Assembly (NCBI GenBank): GCA_903970465.1
Contig: CAJCIO010000184.1
Coordinates: 1 to 35,893 of the forward strand
From: Gammaproteobacteria bacterium
Lineage (GTDB): Bacteria > Pseudomonadota > Gammaproteobacteria > Pseudomonadales > Pseudomonadaceae
DNA length: 35,893 nt
Direction of reading: 5' to 3'
The notes below the pieces were generated by a model. It had not been told where the DNA came from and made no database searches. It saw only the letters and a program-made list of their open reading frames with translations. Shown here piece by piece: positions 7,995 through 15,579 of the stretch. The position numbers were made by a program, and so were the translations under genes. How positions within the stretch are numbered: position 1 is the first letter of the stretch; the number at the start of each line of letters is the position of its first letter.

Positions 7995-8759
7995 TCAGAT
8001 TTCTACCAAGCGGTAGTGCAGACCACGCACCACGGCTTCCACCCGATTGCGCGCGCCCAGTTTGCGCGCGGCGGCGATCAGGTGCACGTTGACCGTGGCC
8101 TGGGAGCGGTTGAGCGTGGCGGCGATGCCCTTGGCAGTCAGGCCCTGGGCCGAGTGTTGCAAACACTCGCGCTCGCGTCGGGTCAGGTGCACATGGTTGC
8201 AGCGCCGCTCGGCCGGGGCCAGCAGCTCGCTGGCGCGGGCCTGAAACAGATGCGCGACGATCATCAGTTCGCCCAGGCACTGCTGAGCATGCCGCTCGGC
8301 ATCGGGTTCGGCGGCGTCGACGATGCCGGTGAGGGTGGCGAAGTCGCCGCCCGGCAAGTGCAGCGGCACGGTCAACCCGGTCCCCAGGCCGCAATCACGT
8401 ATGTAGCGGGTCACGGGCCGGTGTGCGTCGTCCAGGTATTCGCGCAGCGCGCTGGTGGTGTCGGCGCGGAATGACCAGGCGAACGGTGTGGTCCGTTGCG
8501 CGGCGCATTGCTGCACTGGGTCGATCTGGTAATAGCCGCGCTCGCACCAGAATGCATGCATATCGCTGGGGGCGTTGCGCGATTTGAACACCGATGGCGT
8601 GATCAGTGCGCCTTCGAGACTGACCGGCACCGGGGCGTAGTCGTAGATCAGGGTCTTGAACCCGAGCGAATCGGTAAAGCGCTGAACCTGATCCAGGCAA
8701 GCATCCAGGCTGGTCAGGTGGGCGAATTGGGCACTGAGCGTCATCAGGTCGGTATGCAT
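7995..8759 (-). CDS. LuxR-family solo regulator of the plant-signal (OryR/PsoR/PipR) type
   Basis: Transcription regulator with an N-terminal autoinducer-binding domain (about residues 10-165) and a C-terminal LuxR helix-turn-helix (about 185-250, LTRRERECLQ then GLTAKGIAATLNRSQATVNVH). Counting from the invariant Asp-Pro of YYQIDPV (TraR positions 70-71), position 57 is Met and position 61 is Trp instead of the Trp and Tyr of acyl-homoserine-lactone receptors; Trp85 is kept. Met57/Trp61 marks the subfamily that answers plant-derived compounds rather than AHLs. No luxI-type synthase gene is in the window. It sits upstream of pip and is divergent from an APC permease, both with a shared upstream motif, so these are its likely targets. 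Start ATG 8759 gives the usual family length of 254 residues. Confidence 0.92.
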   Translation of the reverse strand: MHTDLMTLSAQFAHLTSLDACLDQVQRFTDSLGFKTLIYDYAPVPVSLEGALITPSVFKSRNAPSDMHAFWCERGYYQIDPVQQCAAQRTTPFAWSFRADTTSALREYLDDAHRPVTRYIRDCGLGTGLTVPLHLPGGDFATLTGIVDAAEPDAERHAQQCLGELMIVAHLFQARASELLAPAERRCNHVHLTRRERECLQHSAQGLTAKGIAATLNRSQATVNVHLIAAARKLGARNRVEAVVRGLHYRLVEI

Positions 8760-8843
8760 CGGGGCACCTGTGGGCGTTTTCTTGGAATGTCCTTCAAGCC
8801 TAGCAATCCCTGCGCCATACCTGATTCAGTCTGACCATAGGCA

Positions 8844-8859
8844 AAAACCTAGTATTTTT
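8844..8859 (+). promoter_or_regulatory. Candidate LuxR-solo box upstream of the permease gene
   Basis: AAAACCTAGTATTTTT matches the pip-side motif at 14 of 16 positions and likewise ends 67 bases before the start codon. It overlaps a small inverted repeat, TAGG (8838-8841) with CCTA (8848-8851). A -10-like TAGAGT is at 8888-8893. The site is also 84 bases before the divergent regulator gene, so autoregulation is possible. Confidence 0.5.
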
Positions 8860-8926
8860 CAGGATACAGCCGCAGCGAATCCGGCCTTAGAGTCAAGGCT
8901 CGACCATATCTCCAGGAGCGCCGCCC

Positions 8927-10309
8927 ATGACCGACACTACCGCTGCCATCGATGACGCCGAACTGGCGCGTTTCGGCTACGCCCCGGAGCTCAAGCGCCA
9001 ACTGAGCCTGGCCGACCTGCTCATCTACGGCATGGTGTTCATGGTGCCGCTGGCCCCGTTCTCGATATTCGGCGGGGTGTTCGACGCCAGCCACGGCATG
9101 GTGCCCTTGACCTATCTGGTGGGCTTCGTCGGCATGCTGTTCACCGCCGTGAGCTACCAGCAGATGTCCCAGGCCTTTCCGGTGGCGGGCTCGGTGTACG
9201 CCTACGTGGGGCGAGGCCTCAACAACAGCCTGGGGTTCATGGCCGGCTGGATGATCCTGCTCGATTACCTGCTGGTACCCACCTTGCTGTATGTGATCGG
9301 CGCCAACGCCATGAGCAACGTGTTGCCGGGCATCCCGCAGCCGCTGTGGATCGTGTTTTTCGTGGTACTCAACACCTTGGTCAACCTGCGCGGCATCGAG
9401 ACCACGGCGCGGGCCAACCGGCTGTTTCTCTATGGCCAGCTGGTCGTGCTGGTGGTGTTCGTGGTGCTCGCCAGTATCGCCATCAGCAAGGGCGTCAACG
9501 GCGCGAGCTGGAACATGAAGCCGCTGTACAACCCGGCGGAATTTTCCTTCCCGCTGATATTCAGCGCGCTGTCGGTGGCGGTACTGTCGTTCCTGGGATT
9601 CGATGCCATTTCCACGCTGTCCGAGGAAACCCGCGGCGGCAGCCGCTCGGTGGGCCGTGCGACCTTGCTGGCGCTGACCCTGGTGGCGGCCTTGTTTATC
9701 GTGCAAACCTGGCTGGGCGCGCTGCTGCAGCCCAACATCATCCAATACCCCGATGCCGATGCGTCCAACAATGCCTTCTACGAGATCGGCCGACTGGTGG
9801 CGGGGCCGTGGTTGCAGGTGGTGATCGCCCTGGCGGTGGCCATTGGTGCGGCGATCGCCAACGCCCTGGTGGCGCAGGCGGCGACGTCACGGTTGCTGTT
9901 CGCGATGGCTCGGGATCGCCAACTGCCGCAGTTTCTGCGGCAGATCGATCCGCTCACCAAGGTGCCCCAGCGCGCCATCTTGCTGGTCGCCGCCTTGAGC
10001 CTGGTGCTGGGATTATTCTTCGTCGGCCAGATCAACTTGCTGGCCTCGATGTGCAACTTTGGTGCGCTGACCGCGTTTCTGCTGCTTCATGTCGCGGTAG
10101 CCTGGCATCACCGGCACGCCGGACGGCGCATCGTGCATGCACTGGTGCCCCTGATTGGCTTTTTGATCATCGGCTACGTACTGATCAGCGCCGATGACTA
10201 CGCCAAGATCGGTGGCGGCTGCTGGTTGGTGCTGGGGATCGCCGTGGTGGTGTTTTTCAAGGTTACCGGGCGGTCCACCGAGTTCAAGGCCAACGATGCG
10301 CTTGGCTGA
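8927..10309 (+). CDS. APC-family amino acid/amine permease
   Basis: Inner-membrane secondary transporter with about 12 hydrophobic segments over 460 residues. The N terminus (LKRQLSLADLLIYGMVFMVP) resembles the first transmembrane helix of putrescine/amino acid importers such as PuuP, and the GFDAISTLSEETRGG segment (residues 222-236) is the APC-family signature after helix 6. The start is ATG 8927 with CAGGAG at 8913-8918. It is divergent from the LuxR solo and shares the upstream motif with pip, so it may import the signal, or the peptide or amine product handled by the iminopeptidase. The substrate is not established; an amine or an amino acid are both possible. Confidence 0.9.
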   Translation: MTDTTAAIDDAELARFGYAPELKRQLSLADLLIYGMVFMVPLAPFSIFGGVFDASHGMVPLTYLVGFVGMLFTAVSYQQMSQAFPVAGSVYAYVGRGLNNSLGFMAGWMILLDYLLVPTLLYVIGANAMSNVLPGIPQPLWIVFFVVLNTLVNLRGIETTARANRLFLYGQLVVLVVFVVLASIAISKGVNGASWNMKPLYNPAEFSFPLIFSALSVAVLSFLGFDAISTLSEETRGGSRSVGRATLLALTLVAALFIVQTWLGALLQPNIIQYPDADASNNAFYEIGRLVAGPWLQVVIALAVAIGAAIANALVAQAATSRLLFAMARDRQLPQFLRQIDPLTKVPQRAILLVAALSLVLGLFFVGQINLLASMCNFGALTAFLLLHVAVAWHHRHAGRRIVHALVPLIGFLIIGYVLISADDYAKIGGGCWLVLGIAVVVFFKVTGRSTEFKANDALG

Positions 10310-10335
10310 GGGCCCGAACTCGGTCCTGCTTTATT
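10309..10335. terminator. Possible bidirectional terminator between permease and GST genes
   Basis: AGGGCC (10309-10314) pairs with GGTCCT (10322-10327), including one G-U pair, around a seven-base loop, and is followed by GCTTTATTT. It overlaps the stop codon of the permease and lies just before the convergent GST stop codon. Confidence 0.4.
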
Positions 10336-10969
10336 TCGAGTAGCTGTACTCGCCGCCTTGTTCGATGGCCTTCTTGTAGGCAGGGCGGGCCTGGAAGCGC
10401 TCTACCCAGGCGGTGAGGTCAGGGTAGGGCGCGAGCAGCCCCTGGGCCTTGGCGATTTCGCCAATGAAGCTCATCTGAATGTCGGCTCCGCTGAGCTCGT
10501 CGCCCACCAGATAAGGGGTCAGACCCAACGCCGTGTCCAGATAGCCGAGGTAATTCGCCAGTTCCGAGTGGATGCGCGGGTGCAACGGCGCACCGGCCTC
10601 ACCCAGGCGGCCGACGTAAAGGTTGAGCATCAACGGCAGCATCGCCGAGCCCTCGGCAAAATGCAGCCACTGCACGTATTCGTCGTAGGTGGCGGTGGTC
10701 GGATCCGGCTGCAGGCGGCCTTCGCCGTGACGACGGATCAGGTAGTCGATGATGGCAGCGGACTCGATCAAGGTGTGCGGCCCGTCCTCGATCACCGGCG
10801 ACTTGCCGAGCGGGTTGATCGCCTTGAGCTCAGGCGGCGCCAGATTGGTTGTCGCATCGCGCTGATAACGCTTCACCTCGTACGGCAGGCCGAGCTCTTC
10901 GAGCAGCCAGAGGATACGTTGCGAGCGCGAGTTGTTGAGGTGGTGGACGATGATCTTGCCAGTAGTCAT
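10331..10969 (-). CDS. Glutathione S-transferase family protein
   Basis: Cytosolic glutathione-dependent enzyme of 212 residues, the normal GST length. The N-terminal thioredoxin-fold domain (about 1-80) contains the glutathione-activating region NNSRSQRILWLLEELGLPYE, the cis-proline segment GKSPVIED and the ESAAIIDYLIRR motif that contacts the gamma-glutamyl group. An all-helical C-terminal domain follows. ATG 10969, preceded by GGAGATT, is chosen over an in-frame start 75 bases upstream that adds an unrelated tail. Substrate unknown. It faces the permease gene and is downstream of, but probably not cotranscribed with, the histidine kinase gene. Confidence 0.92.
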   Translation of the reverse strand: MTTGKIIVHHLNNSRSQRILWLLEELGLPYEVKRYQRDATTNLAPPELKAINPLGKSPVIEDGPHTLIESAAIIDYLIRRHGEGRLQPDPTTATYDEYVQWLHFAEGSAMLPLMLNLYVGRLGEAGAPLHPRIHSELANYLGYLDTALGLTPYLVGDELSGADIQMSFIGEIAKAQGLLAPYPDLTAWVERFQARPAYKKAIEQGGEYSYSK

Positions 10970-11061
10970 GTGAATCTCCAGGGCGGTGTGTATCAACAGA
11001 CTGCCGTGCGGCGGTGAAGTGCTATCCAAACCATCGCCCATCACGCCTCGCTATCCATTGA

Positions 11062-12066
11062 TCAGGGCAGCGGCAACGTCACCGTCACCAGCGCACCTTG
11101 GTCGTTGCTGCGGATCAATTCGGCGTTGCAGCGCTTGGCCAGCGCACCGATCAGCCCCAGGCCGCGCAACGAGCTGCCGGTCGCGCCGCCGCTGATCAAT
11201 TGATCGGCGTGAAAGCCCTTGCCCGAATCGCCGATCGACACCTGCAACCTGCCGCTATCCAGACGCTTGACGGCAAAACGGATGGCGGGCGCTTCGGTGC
11301 CGCCGTGTTTGATGGCGTTGGTGATCAGTTCATTGGTGATCAGGCCGAGATCCGAGGCCAGCTTGAAGGGCACGTTGATCGACTCGGCGTCGACGCGCAG
11401 CTGCGCGCGGTTGCCACTCTCGGCCTGGATCGACGCCCGGATCAGATTCGGCAGATACACCGCCAGGTCGACAAAACCGGTGGCGCTGCGGTGCAATTCG
11501 GCTTGCACTGCGCCGACGCCTTGAATGCGGCCGATGGCCGATTCCAGCAGCTCCTTGGCCTCGTCGCCTGTGGCGCGGATCTTGGACATCTGCAAAAAAG
11601 CGATGATCAGCTGCAGATTGTTTTTTACCCGGTGGTCCAGCTCGGCCAACAGGACTTGCTGGTGGGTTTCGAGGTCTTTCTGATCAGTGATGTCGGTGCA
11701 ACTACCGAAGAACCCGGCGAACTCGCCATGGCGGTAGTACGGCGCGCCCTTGTCCAGAAACCAGCGATAAGTGCCGTCCTGCCGACGCAAGCGGTACGGC
11801 AAGGTGAAGGCTTGGCGCGCCTCGAAAGCCTCATGATAGAGCGCCACGCTGGGGTTGAAGTCGTCCGGGTGCAGGTCTTCGGCCCATCCGTAGCCCAGCA
11901 GTTGCTCGTGGCTTTTGCCGGCAAAGGCTTGCCAGGGCCGGTTGAACCAGTCGCGCAACGGCGTCTGGCTCGACCGCCAGATCATCACCGGGGCGTTGTC
12001 CGCCAGTTCGCGGAACTCGTCTTCCCCCAGGGCGGCGTTATGACTAGCGTGATCGGATTCGGTCAT
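11062..12066 (-). CDS. PAS-domain sensor histidine kinase (HisKA_2 family)
   Basis: Signal-transducing kinase without obvious membrane segments. From the N terminus of the 334-residue form there is a PAS domain of PAS_3 type (about 20-135, with DGTYRWFLDKG and GSCTDITDQKD), the HisKA_2 phosphoacceptor box ELDHRVKNNLQ (histidine near residue 144), the N box TNELITNAIKHG and the G box GDSGKGFH. This family (EHRVKN type) includes light, redox and general stress sensors. The start codon is uncertain: ATG 12066 overlaps the end of the response-regulator gene by 23 bases, and ATG 12096 (344 residues) is an alternative. The overlap implies translational coupling with the regulator, its likely partner. 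The signal is unknown. Confidence 0.88.
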   Translation of the reverse strand: MTESDHASHNAALGEDEFRELADNAPVMIWRSSQTPLRDWFNRPWQAFAGKSHEQLLGYGWAEDLHPDDFNPSVALYHEAFEARQAFTLPYRLRRQDGTYRWFLDKGAPYYRHGEFAGFFGSCTDITDQKDLETHQQVLLAELDHRVKNNLQLIIAFLQMSKIRATGDEAKELLESAIGRIQGVGAVQAELHRSATGFVDLAVYLPNLIRASIQAESGNRAQLRVDAESINVPFKLASDLGLITNELITNAIKHGGTEAPAIRFAVKRLDSGRLQVSIGDSGKGFHADQLISGGATGSSLRGLGLIGALAKRCNAELIRSNDQGALVTVTLPLP

Positions 12067-12529
12067 GTTGCGTTCTACCATGAAGAGTACTGCCATCAAG
12101 AGGTGCGTATAAGCCGGTTGAATCGGTAAACAAGGTGAGCGGTGAGGGCACCGACAGGGTCAACGGCAGTTCACCTTTGACCAGTGCATGAACAATGTGC
12201 GCGCTACGCGACAGATCATGGGGCGTGTACGGCTTGGCCAGCAGGCCCACGGCGTAGCGAGTGTTGGCCTTGGCCACATCGATCTGGCCGCTGACGAACA
12301 GCGAGAAGACGTTGAAACGCTCGTGCAGCAATTGCGCGAGGTCTACCCCCTCGTCATGGCCGCTGAGGTTGATGTCCACGAGCGCCAGGTCGATGGCGTT
12401 GGTTTCGGCCAGCCGCAATGCCTCTTCGGCGTCGTAGGCGGGGCCGATGATCTGGTGTCCATCTTCTTCAAGGGCGATTTCGGCCAGTAAAGCCAGGATG
12501 GGGTCGTCGTCTATCAGCAGGATGCGCAT
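12044..12529 (-). CDS. Receiver-domain response regulator
   Basis: 161-residue protein with one CheY-like receiver domain (about 1-120) and no DNA-binding domain. The acidic pocket (DDDP at residues 7-10), the phosphoacceptor aspartate in LALVDINLSG (near residue 53) and the conserved lysine in LLAKPYTPHDL (near 99) are present. The C-terminal 40 residues are of low complexity and match nothing I recognise. The gene precedes and overlaps the histidine kinase gene, the usual arrangement of stand-alone receivers paired with HisKA_2 kinases. It may act by phosphotransfer or protein binding rather than on DNA. Confidence 0.87.
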   Translation of the reverse strand: MRILLIDDDPILALLAEIALEEDGHQIIGPAYDAEEALRLAETNAIDLALVDINLSGHDEGVDLAQLLHERFNVFSLFVSGQIDVAKANTRYAVGLLAKPYTPHDLSRSAHIVHALVKGELPLTLSVPSPLTLFTDSTGLYAPLDGSTLHGRTQHDRIRSR

Positions 12530-12907
12530 TCGGCAAAATCTCGGCGTTAGCTCCGGTCGAAGCGGTGATGTGCAGTGGGCGCTTCAATTGAGAACCGTCA
12601 TTCATTGATCCGTTCAATCGGAAGTTGACGGCGCTCTGTGGCCAGACGGCGCGGGGATCGGGAGCGTATGCCATTGCCGCGCTGCGGGCGGTACTGATCT
12701 GATGTGTGGGTCGATCGCGGCGTTTCTGGCAGGGCGGCCATTGTGGGTCCAATAATTGCTCGGCAGGATGCGAGTCTTTGCCTTGGCGAGCATTTTCGCT
12801 TCCCGCAATAGCGTAGAACGCACTGGGTGAGGCATCGAGTGGACGCTGGTCCTGAAGGGTGTTCTGATGCGCTGACAAACGGTCACTTTTATTTAAAGGA
12901 TTAGCCA
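12530..12907. other. 378-base non-coding stretch between divergent response-regulator and GNAT genes
   Basis: This gap must hold the promoters of the two-component pair (minus strand) and of the GNAT gene (plus strand). I see no convincing sigma-70 pair, terminator or conserved repeat. Open frames on the minus strand here have poor ribosome-binding sites and overlap the start of the regulator gene in another frame, so I do not call them. The last 20 bases are A/T-rich and include the GNAT ribosome-binding site. Confidence 0.6.
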
Positions 12908-13333
12908 ATGAGTACGCGTATCGAAATGGCGGTCAACCCTGGGGACGTCGAGCGTTCGGCGATTCTCAAGCCGCTGCGGGCATTCAATCATTCCCACTTG
13001 GGTGATCCCAAAGCGCAGACGATCGCCTTGCTGGTGCGAGACGAACTCACCGACGACATCATTGGCGGGCTGTATGGCGACATCTTTCATGGCTGGTTGT
13101 TGATCGAGTTGCTCGCCATACCGGAGCAAGCGAGAGGGCAGGGTACCGGCTCGCGGTTGATGCAAATGGCCGAGGAAGTCGCGCGTGACCGAGGCTGCGT
13201 CGGCATCTGGCTCGATACTTTTGATTTCCAGGCCCCGACCTTTTATGAACGGCATGGTTTCACTCAGTTCGGGCACCTCGATAATTTCCCCGCCGAGCAC
13301 AAACGCTTCTTTTATCAGAAGCGATTAGGCTGA
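12908..13333 (+). CDS. GNAT-family N-acetyltransferase
   Basis: Acetyl-CoA-dependent acetyltransferase of 141 residues, a single GNAT domain. The acetyl-CoA pyrophosphate-binding loop is visible as PEQARGQGTGSRLM (about residues 73-86), with the following helix and the strand/helix segment containing FYERHGFTQFG near residue 115. The ATG 12908 start has AAAGGA 6-11 bases upstream. The acceptor substrate is unknown; small GNAT proteins of this shape are often annotated as protein, amine or antibiotic acetyltransferases without proof. It stands alone between the two-component pair and ddl. Confidence 0.88.
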   Translation: MSTRIEMAVNPGDVERSAILKPLRAFNHSHLGDPKAQTIALLVRDELTDDIIGGLYGDIFHGWLLIELLAIPEQARGQGTGSRLMQMAEEVARDRGCVGIWLDTFDFQAPTFYERHGFTQFGHLDNFPAEHKRFFYQKRLG

Positions 13334-13597
13334 TCCGATCATCTCGCCGGCCAGATCTGTTGATCAATCGATCTGCCGTCTATTTTGGCATCCTATATAG
13401 AACCGCCCGCGATGCTGTTGCACCACTGGAAGCTCGATACCGGTCTTATTACCCATTGGGTACCCATCGGCACATTCCCGGGCCCTATGGATTTTGCTTG
13501 AGCGTTAAGAGGGCAACTGCTGGGTCTTGCTAAAAGCCGGTAGCGAATCGTTCGCCGCTCATGGTAATAAGCCTTACTTCCAAAAAAGAGGTCGGTC

Positions 13598-14692
13598 ATG
13601 AGCAAGCTGCGGGTAGGTATTATTTTTGGTGGCCGTTCGGCCGAGCACGAAGTTTCGTTGCAGTCTGCCCGCAATATCGTAGATGCCCTCGACCGCTCAC
13701 GTTTCGAGCCAGTGCTGATCGGCATCGACAAGACCGGCCAGTGGCATCTCAACGACAGTTCGGACTTTCTCATCAACCAGGAAAACCCGGCGCTGATTGC
13801 GCTCAATCAATCCAATCGAGAGTTGGCGATTGTGCCCGGCAAAGCCAGCCAGCAATTGCTGGAGACCCGCAGCGAAACCTTGCTCGGCCACGTCGATGTG
13901 ATCTTCCCCATCGTCCACGGCAGCCTGGGCGAAGACGGTTGCCTGCAGGGTTTGTTGCGCATGGCGGACTTGCCGTTCGTGGGCTCCGATGTGCTGGGTT
14001 CGGCGGTGTGCATGGACAAGGACATCAGCAAACGCTTGCTGCGCGACGCCGGGATTGCGGTGGTGCCGTTCATTACCTTGAACCGCGCCAATGCCGCGCG
14101 CACTTCTTTCGAGTTGGCACAACACAAGCTCGGACTGCCGCTGTTTGTGAAACCTGCGAATCAGGGTTCTTCCGTCGGTGTGAGCAAGGTTGGCAATGCA
14201 GCGCAATATGAGGCCGCGATTGAACTTGCCCTGGGTTTTGATGAAAAAGTGCTGGTGGAGTCGGCTATCACAGGCCGGGAAATCGAGTGCGCCGTACTTG
14301 GCAACGATCAGCCGATCGCCAGTGGTTGCGGTGAAATAGTGGTGCGCGACGGATTCTATTCCTACGACAGCAAATACATCGACGACCAGGCCGCCCAGGT
14401 CGTGGTGCCTGCGGATATCAGCGTCGACGTCAGCGAGCGTATTCGCGCCTTGGCAGTAGAGGCGTTTGAAACGCTGGGATGCGCCGGGCTGGCGCGGGTC
14501 GATGTGTTTCACACCGAGGACGGGCAGGTGTTGATCAATGAGGTCAACTCGTTGCCTGGTTTTACCCGGATAAGCATGTATCCGAAGCTGTGGCAGGAAG
14601 CGGGTATGAGTTATAGCGAGTTGGTCAGCCGCTTGATCGAGTTGGCGCTGGAGCGGCATGCGGGGCGTAAGGCGTTGAAGATCACCCGGTAA
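13598..14692 (+). CDS. ddlA: D-alanine--D-alanine ligase, DdlA type
   Basis: Cytoplasmic ATP-grasp ligase making the D-Ala-D-Ala dipeptide of peptidoglycan precursors. At 364 residues it has the length of the longer DdlA/VanA-like group rather than the roughly 310-residue DdlB encoded in the cell-division cluster. The N-terminal motif GGRSAEHEVSLQSA (11-24), the ATP-grasp segment KPANQGSSVGVSKV and the C-terminal magnesium/substrate loop EVNSLPGFTRISMYPKLW are intact. The ATG 13598 start has AAAGAGG upstream. It is isolated from other cell-wall genes, so it is probably a second ligase besides a ddlB elsewhere. The upstream gap holds TATATA at 13394-13399 but no matching -35 element at the right distance. 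Confidence 0.93.
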   Translation: MSKLRVGIIFGGRSAEHEVSLQSARNIVDALDRSRFEPVLIGIDKTGQWHLNDSSDFLINQENPALIALNQSNRELAIVPGKASQQLLETRSETLLGHVDVIFPIVHGSLGEDGCLQGLLRMADLPFVGSDVLGSAVCMDKDISKRLLRDAGIAVVPFITLNRANAARTSFELAQHKLGLPLFVKPANQGSSVGVSKVGNAAQYEAAIELALGFDEKVLVESAITGREIECAVLGNDQPIASGCGEIVVRDGFYSYDSKYIDDQAAQVVVPADISVDVSERIRALAVEAFETLGCAGLARVDVFHTEDGQVLINEVNSLPGFTRISMYPKLWQEAGMSYSELVSRLIELALERHAGRKALKITR

Positions 14693-14701
14693 ATGGCCAC
14701 G

Positions 14702-14728
14702 GGGGCTCTGCGGTTCAGGCAGTGCCCC
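14702..14728. terminator. Hairpin between convergent ddl and chorismate mutase-like genes
   Basis: GGGGCTCTGC (14702-14711) pairs with GCAGTGCCCC (14719-14728), a ten-position stem with one mismatch and a seven-base loop, starting ten bases after the ddl stop codon. It lacks a T-tract, so intrinsic termination is likely but not certain. Confidence 0.5.
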
Positions 14729-14755
14729 TGACAGTCGTTCATGGCGCCGCTTGAT

Positions 14756-15046
14756 CTATTTAACGCTGTTCTGCCCGATGTCTTGATGATTGATCACAAC
14801 TTCATCTATGACCACTCTGAAGACTCGCTGAACCAGTTCATCCTTCAACCCGTGTTGCGCCGCCAGGACTGAATACCGTTGCGCCTGCGCGGCCTCACGA
14901 GAAGGATCTACCGCCGCGAGGCTTTGAGCTGCCTTGATATGGCCTACCTCGCCGGTCGCGATAAATCTCAATCCCAGGATCCTGATCAGCTCTTCATCCA
15001 GGCTATCGATGTGTGCCCTTAAACGCTTCAACTCGTCGCCATTCAT
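14756..15046 (-). CDS. Chorismate mutase domain protein (AroQ fold)
   Basis: Small all-helical protein of 96 residues with the AroQ-type pattern: an N-terminal helix with LRAHIDSLDEELIRILGLRF (arginine and aspartates of the active-site helix), then GHIKAA supplying the usual lysine, and a C-terminal helix with the glutamine/glutamate region. Such single-domain proteins convert chorismate to prephenate, or act as isochorismate-pyruvate lyases of the PchB type. It overlaps the upstream GNAT gene by four bases (ATGA), so the two are translationally coupled. With no aromatic biosynthesis genes nearby, the physiological role is unclear. Confidence 0.8.
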   Translation of the reverse strand: MNGDELKRLRAHIDSLDEELIRILGLRFIATGEVGHIKAAQSLAAVDPSREAAQAQRYSVLAAQHGLKDELVQRVFRVVIDEVVINHQDIGQNSVK

Positions 15047-15519
15047 GTCCGTTGCCTCGCAGGGTTGGTGCGAACATAGTAATTGTCGAATTCGCCACTT
15101 TCGATGAATTCGAACCCGTGGCGAATGTAAAAACGATTCGAGGCGCTTTGCTTGAGGGCGCCGACGCTGACCGAGCGCCCCTGCTCATCGGCTTCTCTGA
15201 AGACCTGAGCGAGAACCTCGGAACCAATCCCTGTGCCTTGAGCACTGGGGATTACATACAAATGATCGAGCAGAAGCCCGTCCTGTAGGGGTTTGACGAC
15301 GACAAATCCAACCAGCTCCCCCGAGACTTCCATGCGCCGAGTGCAGGCGGCGTCGAAGCCACTTAGAAAGCGTGCCCGAGCTCGATCCGGATCAAAGCGC
15401 CCGACTCGCTCCAGGCTTTCGCGCATGGCTTCGATCCTGATGGCGACCAAGGCCTCCAGATCGTCATCGGCTGCTTGATATAAGGCCACGTGGGGCCGTT
15501 GAGTCGGGGGAATTGGCAT
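15043..15519 (-). CDS. GNAT-family N-acetyltransferase
   Basis: 158-residue single-domain acetyltransferase. The core shows the GNAT acetyl-CoA loop in IPSAQGTGIGSEVL (about residues 89-102) and the C-terminal segment ASNRFYIRHGFEFIESGEFD, where the tyrosine typically acts as general acid. Its stop codon overlaps the start codon of the chorismate mutase-like gene, and the nitrilase-family gene ends 60 bases upstream in the same direction. The acceptor is unknown. The ribosome-binding site is weak, but the start at 15519 gives a normal N terminus. Confidence 0.88.
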   Translation of the reverse strand: MPIPPTQRPHVALYQAADDDLEALVAIRIEAMRESLERVGRFDPDRARARFLSGFDAACTRRMEVSGELVGFVVVKPLQDGLLLDHLYVIPSAQGTGIGSEVLAQVFREADEQGRSVSVGALKQSASNRFYIRHGFEFIESGEFDNYYVRTNPARQRT

Positions 15520-15579
15520 GTTCGGCGCGTTCTGCCTCAGGTGAAAGGGCGGTAGATAAAGGAGAGCCAGTGACTGATA

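Noticed and set aside
7973..8008. TGGTAG/CTACCA inverted pair across the end of the LuxR gene considered as a lux box
   Set aside because: The arms are 24 bases apart, too far for a LuxR dimer, and the right arm lies inside the coding sequence; the shared AAAACCTA motif is the better candidate.
12468..12908. A 146-codon minus-strand frame in the gap before the response regulator
   Set aside because: It overlaps the start of the regulator in another frame, has odd composition (many His, Pro, Arg, Gln) and no ribosome-binding site or homologue that I recognise.
13360..13399. TTGATC and TATATA before ddlA as a sigma-70 promoter
   Set aside because: They are 28 bases apart, well beyond the usual 16-18.
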